The notes below the pieces were generated by a model. The model was given only the letters and a program-made list of their open reading frames with translations. It had not been told where the DNA came from and made no database searches. Source: Elgaria multicarinata webbii (lineage: Eukaryota > Chordata > Lepidosauria > Squamata > Anguidae). Taken from it: a stretch of 64,000 bases of DNA. This document shows positions 58,601 through 64,000 of this stretch, one piece after another. Made by a program: the position numbers and the translations under genes. How positions within the stretch are numbered: position 1 is the first letter of the stretch; each line of letters opens with the position of its first letter. Location of the stretch: positions 1,998,001-2,062,000 of the forward strand of contig NC_086179.1 in assembly GCF_023053635.1 (NCBI RefSeq). Direction: 5' to 3'.

Positions 58601-61600
58601 GGACGTCGAAAACCTGGCAAGAGAGGGGGCACAGCCCATGAGGGAGACACCGGCCAGAGGGCGGCGCTGCTGCAACTATCGCAAGCATTGCCAGGGAGGT
58701 CTAGGAGGGCTGCCCCAGCCCGCCGGACTCAAAAGAGCTTGTACCGTGCCCAAGGGCAGTCACCTCTCTCATCACGGACCAGGAGGAGTGGGCCTGTTCA
58801 GGAGACACCTTAAATCCTGCTGGTTGAGGCCTTTGGTTAAGCAGCAGGGTTTAAGGTGTCGTATGTGATGCGTTTTTCTAAACCCTGCTCATTCATTAAG
58901 CCCAGTCAGACCGTCTGCAGCTGGGTCAGCGGCTCTAAGCGTGGCTTAAAGCGTTGTGTGCGACAGCACGGCTTGTGCACAGTTTCGCTAACCGCAGAGC
59001 CTGGATCGTCCTCTGAACAGGCCCAGTGTGACGGATCAATGCCCAGGGCAACGGATGCCTGCTCCAGTACTGCAGCTGCCTGGGAGCGCAAGGCAGCCCT
59101 GGCAAGGAGGAGGCCTTGGGGAGAGTGCTGGGGAGCAGACACAGCCCAGGGGGTGCTACTGACAGGTGTCCAGGAAAGCTGAGAATGAGGCCCCTTGGTA
59201 GCAGGACAGGAAGGTAAAAGAGCACACACCCCCCAACTGAGGCTACTGTGGGGGTGTAGGAGGCCTGAGGTTGGAAGAGAAAGAAGCCCCGTGCCCCAAC
59301 CCACCTGCTGCTGTTCTGAGATGGCAGGAGGGCGGACTGTGAGTTATGCAGGAGGTGCTTCCTCTTGCATCAATAATACCCCTGGGCCCTGGCCCACGAC
59401 CGAGAGGTCCTGTCAGCACACAGCTGGCTGTGAGGTGGCGGGGGGGAGGGGGCAGTTCACAAAGGGTGGCAGGGATTGCAGCGGGCCTGGGCTGTGCCAA
59501 GCACACAGAGCCAGGGCCCTCTCGGATGCGGGCCACAGCGCTCAGCAAAGGTACAGGGGCGCCGTGGCAGGCAGCTCTTACGTGGACAAGGGTTATCTGG
59601 TTTATTTATTTCATTTATTACATTTATATCCTGCCTTTTTCCTCCAAGGAACCCAAGGCGGTGTACATAATCCTCCTCCTCTCCATTTTAACCTCCCAAC
59701 AACAACCCTGTGAGGTAGGCTGGGCTGAGAGTCTGTGACTGGCCCAAAGTCACCCAGTGGGTTTCCATGGCCGACTGAAGACTAGAACCCGGATCTCCTG
59801 ACTCCCAGACCAACACTTTAGCCACTACACCACACTGCTTGTAGGAAGCCTGCTATGAACAGTCCAAATAAAATAGCAGTTGTACAACTCAATCACATTT
59901 CGTTTATATTGGCTCACAACGCTGGTTTATTCTGCCACGGGGTGGGAAGGAAGGAGCGAAGCAGAGCATGGAAGACCCAGCCCTTGAAGGGCTGCCCGGT
60001 CTCCCTCCAGCTTCGAACATTTGTTCAGGCACAAGTGTTTTCAAGGTTCCCTCTGCAGTGAGAAGGAACAGAAACTTCCCTATTACAATGTCAGCAATAA
60101 TGAAAATGGAAGTTTTCCTTGATGGACGATTCCCCACATGTAGCAACTTTCATACTGTGGGCTTCTGGTCACGCTGAATACACGCAGCCCATAATATCTA
60201 CTGCATATGGAGCCTGGCCTATTTTAAGCAGGAGGGCAGCACGGGGGACGACGAGGGTGAGAAAGTGGCCAGACTGCCAGCCCTCACGCTGGACGACCGT
60301 TCCCCCCACCAAACCAGACGCCCCGTTTCCTTACCATGACACAGGCGTGGGCCTTATGGTAGTAGGACGCGTGCATGCTCTGGAAGCGCTCCTGCCCGGC
60401 CGTGTCCCAGAAGTCTGAAAAGCCAGAAGCCAAGAGCTCCATTTGTCACAGCCCAGGAAGCAGGCCGGCTCCTGACCCAAACTCTCCCGGGTTACAGGAC
60501 GCAGTAGGCCAGAGGCAGGACACATGCGCCCTCCCACCACGAACCCCATTAAAAGGAAGAAGGGTTTAAAGGGGGGAAAGGGCATCCGTAACAGCTACAG
60601 AGTGCCACACAGGTTGAATTTAGCTTGGAAACCAACGACATTTCACACTTTTAGCGCGCTGTAGTGCAACGTAGCAGTTTGCTGCTGAAACTGGTGTTGT
60701 TTTTCCAGGAGTTTTTAAAAATGCTGCTGTGGCACCCCGGCTGTGGAATGAGCTCCCTAAGGAGGTTCATTTGGCACCTACATTATACGCTTTTAGACGC
60801 CAGGTGAAGACCTTTTTATTCTCCCAGCATTTTAACAGTCTATAAATAAATTTTAACTTGGTGTTTTAAATTTGTAATTTTGCATTGCTGCTGTTTTTAT
60901 CTGGTTGAGCTTTTATATTGTATTTTATTGTATGGTTTTATACTGTTGTTTTATACTTTGAATGTTTTTAATTTTTGTGAACCGCCCAGAGAGCTCCAGC
61001 TATTGGGCGGTATAGAAATGGAATAAATAAATAAATAAATAAATAAAATAAAATGTTATATCCCGTCCTATATCATTAAGATCTCAAAGCGGCGTACAGA
61101 TAAAAGTATACAGTATAAAACAATACATATGCACGGTTAAAAACAAATTAAACCATGAACCAAGTTAAAACAATATATAATTTAAAAGCAGTTAAAACAA
61201 TGTGCCATCTTAGTGGATTTAACCATCAAAGGCTTTGTTAAAAAGCCATGTTTTTACTTGGCATCGAAATAAAATCAGTGTTGGTGCCAGCCAAGGGGAG
61301 GGCATTCCACAGTCAGGGTGCCAGCCCTGAACTCCCACAGTTGCCCACTCGAGGCGTTGGTTGATATATAAGCTCTCCTTGGCCAACCTCAATCCTGGAC
61401 TTTCTGAGGACAGCCAGTAGCCAAGAAATGAGGACTTTCCTCCTGTGACCCTCCTGGCTTATCAACTCCTGGCCAATGTGCCTCCTCTCACGCTTGCCCG
61501 CTACTGGCCAACGTACCTCCAGCTTTCCCTCCCATGACCTACACGCATTATCCTTGAATGAACTTGGATTTCCCATGGTTTGAGCTCCTGTTCTGACTGG

Positions 61601-62837
61601 TGACCCCAAAGGGAACAGAGGAGGAGGAGGAGGAGGAGGAGGAGGAGGAGGAGGAGGAGGAGGAGGAGACAGGGACGCTGTGCCACAAGGCTGGAGGACA
61701 GCACTTGCGTGGCCCAGGGTGGTCGTGCCAAGCGAGCCCCTTACCTACGAGGACCGTCTTCCCGTCCACAGTCGCGGTGTATTTGTAGAGCGTCAGGGCA
61801 AAGGTGGAGAGCTGCTGAGGCTTGCTGTGACTGGGAGTCAAGGGATGCACTCAGAGGTGAGAGCTACTGGGCCCGGGGAACGAATGGAAAAAGGCACCTT
61901 CAGCAACTGCAGCGGGTGCTGAGGGGCTTTGGAGTGTGACGGATGTGGGGGCTCTTTGCTTCCAAGGTCATGCAATGGGAATTAGTTGCCCCTGTGAATA
62001 ATCCACAGCAGACAACATCCACCTGCAGTCACCCATCCCGCTGCAGGCTGAAGCCTTTCCAGCTGAGCAAATGTGACATCACTGGAATCAGTTGCCTGGC
62101 GAGGTGGTGGGCTCTCCCACCCTAGAGGCCTTCAAGAGGCAGCTGGACAACCATCTGTCAGGGATGCTTTAGGGTGGATTCCTGCATTGCGCAGGGGGTT
62201 GGACTCGATGGCCTTATAGGCCCCTTCCAACTCTGCTATTCTATGATTCCATGATCACATGCTAGCTGCCGCACAGCATGACCGTGGAGCTACCACGTTT
62301 TCTTTCTGCCTCCCAAACGTGAGCCGTTCTGAATGAGCCACTCTTTGCACCTTCTCCAAAACAAGAGACTGTGCCATAGAAGGCAAAAGAAGTTCGGACC
62401 CCTCCCTCAGTAAGCCATTCCGTATGAAAGCCCTGTGTGATCGTGAGGTATGGGGCCATCAGGCTCCACGATCACACAGGCGTTTCATACGGAATGGCTT
62501 ACTGAGGGAGGGGTCCGAACTTCTTTTGCCCCCTATGGCACAGTCTCTCCTATGGATTATTCACACCCCTTTGACACCCTTGTCAGCACTCTCTTGTGCT
62601 CACAAGCTGGGTGGCCAGAGGGTTGTACTTCCTGCCACCCTTTTCAATCCTGGCTTATGGGGGATCGTGGCGTGTGCTTATAACATTGCCATGATTGCCC
62701 CGGGCCTCCTATGAAAGCTCAAGAGATGTTTTACAACGGATAAGCAAAATACAATTAATTTCCCCTGGACTGGGCTTCGGATGAATTTGCAAAGTCTCAA
62801 AGGATACAATCCATCCAGGAGAAAGCGTTCCATTAAT
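52540..62837 (-). CDS. RABL2: RABL2: RAB-like small GTPase (partial; 5' exons beyond right edge)
   Basis: Seven exons on the - strand (62808-62837, 61745-61824, 60335-60414, 58502-58613, 55560-55657, 55329-55412, 52540-52620) join in phase to about 187 residues closely matching human RABL2B from LMERF to the end. Visible GTPase motifs are DTAGQ (G3), NKID (G4) and VSAAD (G5). The exon with the P-loop (GDSAVGKSK in human) is not in the window. The C-terminus (SPPST) has no prenylation Cys, as in known RABL2. In mammals RABL2 works with CEP19 at the ciliary base to start intraflagellar transport and is needed for the sperm tail. It converges with ACR-C, as in human. Splice sites are mostly good; two donors (GTATCC after the 30-bp exon, GTACGA after the penultimate exon) are weak. 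No stop or frameshift is seen. Confidence 0.96.
52862..52988 (+). mobile_element. CR1 LINE 3' end
   Basis: CAGCTGGACAAACATCTGTC to CTATTCTATGGTTCTATG. Confidence 0.9.
53030..53400 (+). mobile_element. LINE L2 fragment, eroded
   Basis: CTTCTACTGGTACACAATGC and TTATTTGTTTCCAGGCTCAG correspond to L2 ORF2 near its C-terminus. Confidence 0.6.
53534..54200 (-). mobile_element. CR1 LINE, 5'-truncated
   Basis: The - strand reads [37 protein letters not shown], then the 3' end at the left. Confidence 0.93.
54201..55029. other. RABL2 intron, unassigned
   Basis: No exon or named repeat recognised. Confidence 0.4.
55030..55112 (+). mobile_element. LINE-type 3' tail
   Basis: TTTTGTAAGCCGCCATGAGA, TGGCGGCATAAAAATGC, then an AAAT tail. 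Confidence 0.6.
55329..55412 (-). CDS. RABL2: RABL2 penultimate exon
   Basis: 84 bp encoding [19 protein letters not shown] and MDEVLKELE. It matches the human LFNDAIRLAVSYKQNSQDF segment. The donor is GTACGA, non-ideal after position +3. Confidence 0.95.
55560..55657 (-). CDS. RABL2: RABL2 exon with G5 motif
   Basis: 98 bp encoding [19 protein letters not shown] and [18 protein letters not shown] is the G5 box. Donor GTGGGT; acceptor TTCTCCAG. Confidence 0.96.
55899..57150. mobile_element. hAT element with perfect target duplication
   Basis: The ends TAGGGGTTCTTAACC and GGTTAAGAACCACTG are flanked by CTCTATAA on both sides (55891-55898, 57151-57158). It contains a second hAT-like element at 56521-56840. 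No transposase frame is recognised. Confidence 0.9.
56521..56840. mobile_element. 320-bp foldback hAT MITE nested in a hAT element
   Basis: The arms of about 150 bp are complementary around 56685. Ends TAGGGTGACCCTATG / CATAGGGTCACCCTA; flanks GCCTACAG and GCCTACAA match at 7 of 8. Confidence 0.92.
57394..57660 (-). mobile_element. LINE 3' end
   Basis: An AAAT tail at the left, then TATATACCGCTCCCCACTGA and TTTACAAGATAAAATG, with coding remnants (GGAATTCCACAGGGG) at the right. Confidence 0.65.
57661..58430. other. RABL2 intron, mostly unassigned
   Basis: A palindromic-MITE relic lies at 57850-57975 (CTCCAGATGTTTTGGCCTAC). No exon between 55657 and 58502. Confidence 0.45.
58431..58466 (+). 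repeat. (TGCCC)n microsatellite
   Basis: About seven pentanucleotide units, 35 bases from the 3' edge of a RABL2 exon. Confidence 0.95.
58502..58613 (-). CDS. RABL2: RABL2 exon with G4 motif
   Basis: 112 bp encoding [37 protein letters not shown] and the first base of the next codon. NKID is the guanine-specificity box. Donor GTGGGC; acceptor CTTGCCAG. Confidence 0.97.
58614..59600. other. RABL2 intron, unassigned
   Basis: Short inverted sequence (TTAAATCCTGCTGGTTGAGG / AAGCAGCAGGGTTTAAGGTG) near 58810-58860. No exon or named repeat. Confidence 0.4.
59601..59838 (-). mobile_element. Sauria-type SINE (tRNA-headed)
   Basis: The - strand begins with a tRNA-like head (GTGGTGTAGTGGCTAAAGTG, B box GGGTTCTAGTC), a body with GGGTGACTTTGGGCCAGTCA, then AAGGCAGGATATAAATGTAA and an AAAT tail. 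This SINE type is characteristic of squamates. Confidence 0.9.
60335..60414 (-). CDS. RABL2: RABL2 exon with G3 motif
   Basis: 80 bp encoding [20 protein letters not shown] and AHACVM. DTAGQ is the switch II box. Donor GTAAGG; acceptor CTTTTCAG. Confidence 0.97.
60712..61050 (+). mobile_element. L2-type LINE 3' end
   Basis: The coding end ([20 protein letters not shown]) is followed by a 3'UTR and GAACCGCCCAGAGAGCTCCA with an AAAT tail. Confidence 0.85.
61051..61330 (-). mobile_element. Second LINE 3' end, opposite strand
   Basis: TATATCCCGTCCTATATCAT, AAAGCGGCGTACAGATAAAA, then GGAGGGCATTCCACAGTCAG. It abuts the previous element tail to tail. Confidence 0.65.
61619..61669 (+). repeat. (GGA)n microsatellite
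   Basis: About 16 GGA units in a RABL2 intron, 76 bases beyond the switch I exon. Confidence 0.95.
61745..61824 (-). CDS. RABL2: RABL2 exon, switch I region
   Basis: 80 bp encoding [20 protein letters not shown] and GKTVLV. It matches human QPQQLSTYALTLYKHTATVD. Donor GTAAGG; acceptor CAGTCACAG. Confidence 0.97.
62085..62253 (+). mobile_element. CR1 LINE 3' end
   Basis: GGAATCAGTTGCCTGGCGAG to CTATTCTATGATTCCATGA. Confidence 0.9.
62365..62548. repeat. Near-perfect palindrome (about 184 bp)
   Basis: Left-arm blocks GTTCGGACCCCTCCCTCAGT and AAGCCATTCCGTATGAAA recur as the complement on the right, centred near 62456. A foldback MITE is likely; no target duplication was resolved. Confidence 0.75.
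62808..62837 (-). CDS. RABL2: RABL2 30-bp microexon
   Basis: 30 bp encoding LMERFLLDG flanked by split codons at both ends. It matches human LMERFLMDGF, which directly follows the P-loop. Acceptor CTCTTTCAG; donor GTATCC is weak. The phases on both sides fit the neighbouring exon. Confidence 0.88.
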
Positions 62838-62965
62838 CTGAAAGAGAGGGAGAAAGACATCCGATGAGTAACAACCCCGTTTGTTACATCACAGACCTGG
62901 GGAAATAAAAGGCCTTCTAATCCACGGACCATTTCCCAGCCCCCTAATTAATCCATACCATCCAC

Positions 62966-63430
62966 ATAGAATCATAGAAGAGCAGAGTTGGAAGGGGCCT
63001 CTAAGGCCATCCAGTCTAACCCCTTGCTCAATGCAGGAATCCACCCAAAAGCATCCCTGACAGAGGGTTGTCCAGCTGCCTCTTGAAGGCCTCTAGGGTG
63101 GGAGAGCCCACAACCTCCCTAGGTCACTGGTTCCATTGTTGTACTGCTCTAACAGTCAGGAAGTTTTTCCTGATGTCCAGCTGGAATCTGGCTTCCTTTA
63201 ACTTGAGCCCCTTATTCCGTGTCCTGCACTCTGGGAGGATCGAGAAGAGATCCTGGCCCTCCTCTGTGTGACAACCTTTTAAGTATTTGAAGAGTGCTAT
63301 CATGTCTCCCCTCCATCTTCTCTTCTCCAGGCTAAACATGCCCAGTTCTTTCAGTTTCTCTTCATAGGGCTTTGTTTCCAGACCCCCGATCATTCTGGTT
63401 GCCCTCCTCTGAACACGCTCCAGCTTATCT
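62966..63430 (-). mobile_element. CR1 LINE, 5'-truncated
   Basis: The - strand reads [36 protein letters not shown], then the 3' end at the left. At the right it joins a different LINE tail (GTAAGCCACCTTGGGCGGGT, 63431-63500). Confidence 0.92.
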
Positions 63431-63500
63431 AAGTTGTAAGCCACCTTGGGCGGGTTTCTGCCCTGTGAGGTGGCTAAGACATGTTTTAAATAAATAAAAT

Positions 63501-64000
63501 ATACTGGACCCATGGTTTGGGGGAGGGGGGCAGACACCAGGCAGGAGTTAGGAAAACATTCTTTCCACACACCAACCATGACAGCTGGTCAGACTATGAG
63601 CAGGAGAATACCCTGAGTGGATACCTAGTGTTGTATTTTAAGGGTTTGGGGAAGGTTTTTTTGGTTAATTTTGCAGATGATTCTTTAAATGATTAATGGA
63701 TCATTTTAGGCATTGCTTGCTGGCCACGTTTTGTATTTGCTGTTAGTGAATTTAAGGCAGCCACAGAATTTAAGGCAGCCACCCCCCACTTTGGGTTTCT
63801 CTCGTTGGTCTGGGCCACAGCTGCCACCCGACACGACCACTGGCATTGCTGGATGAGGCTGATGGGAGTGGGAGCCCAAAATATCTGAACAGAACCAGGT
63901 TGGGGAAGGCTGCTATGATTCTAAGTTCGAAATAATCTGTTTGTTTGCAGCGCTCGATCTCGGAAACGGCGGTCACGGAAGTGAAGCAGGGAACATTGAG
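63501..64000. other. Right-edge stretch (RABL2 intron)
   Basis: A palindromic-MITE half lies near 63830-63930. The P-loop exon of RABL2 was looked for on the - strand and not found, so it lies beyond 64000. Confidence 0.4.

Noticed and set aside
59601-59838. Possible tRNA gene
   Set aside because: Only the A and B box head is tRNA-like; the body and AAAT tail identify a SINE.
63950-64000. Exon-like end (TTTGCAG then an open frame RSISETAVTEVKQGTL) on the + strand
   Set aside because: It is cut by the window edge, matches no protein I recognise, and lies opposite to RABL2. It is too short to support.

Overview
The window is nuclear DNA from a squamate reptile (lizard or snake). The grounds are a tRNA-headed SINE with a Sauria-type tail, a 5S-rRNA-headed SINE, many CR1 LINE ends with the ATTCTATG octamer tail, L2 and L1 LINEs, and numerous hAT and Tc1 fossils around vertebrate genes with spliced exons. 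Species cannot be told from the sequence.

Host genes. Three acrosin-family serine protease genes (ACR) lie head to tail on the + strand, followed by RABL2 on the - strand. This is the order and convergent orientation of ACR and RABL2B in human 22q13.33. ACR-A is represented only by its last exon (2123-3172); the rest lies left of the window. ACR-B (five exons, 10917-27796, 405 codons) is open throughout, with consensus splice sites. It has Phe in place of the catalytic His and Gly in place of the catalytic Ser, so it reads as an intact pseudoprotease that keeps the S1-pocket Asp. ACR-C (five exons, 34295-47243, 731 codons) keeps the complete catalytic triad, and it alone carries a C-terminal helix resembling mammalian proacrosin. 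The Pro-rich tails differ completely: ACR-A has a 36-bp coding minisatellite, ACR-B a short Thr/Arg/Trp-rich tail, and ACR-C a 30-bp coding minisatellite with a higher-order pattern. ACR-B and ACR-C share a promoter block with a CRE-like site about 60 bp before the ATG. RABL2 (seven exons seen, 52540-62837) lacks its first exons, including the P-loop, which lie beyond the right edge.

The rest is mostly fossil transposons: about 17 fragments of one CR1 family, a second CR1 family with a different 3' end, L2 pieces (RT, endonuclease and 3' ends), one L1 with a clear target duplication, a Tc1 remnant, palindromic or foldback hAT-like elements with 8-bp target duplications (one 2 kb long in ACR-C intron 4), a TA-flanked palindromic MITE in three copies, a solo LTR and simple repeats. 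Several are nested, which gives a relative order of insertion.

Together the genes suggest a sperm-related neighbourhood: acrosomal proteases and a GTPase needed for cilia and the sperm flagellum. The most unusual item is the active-site-dead but otherwise conserved ACR-B.
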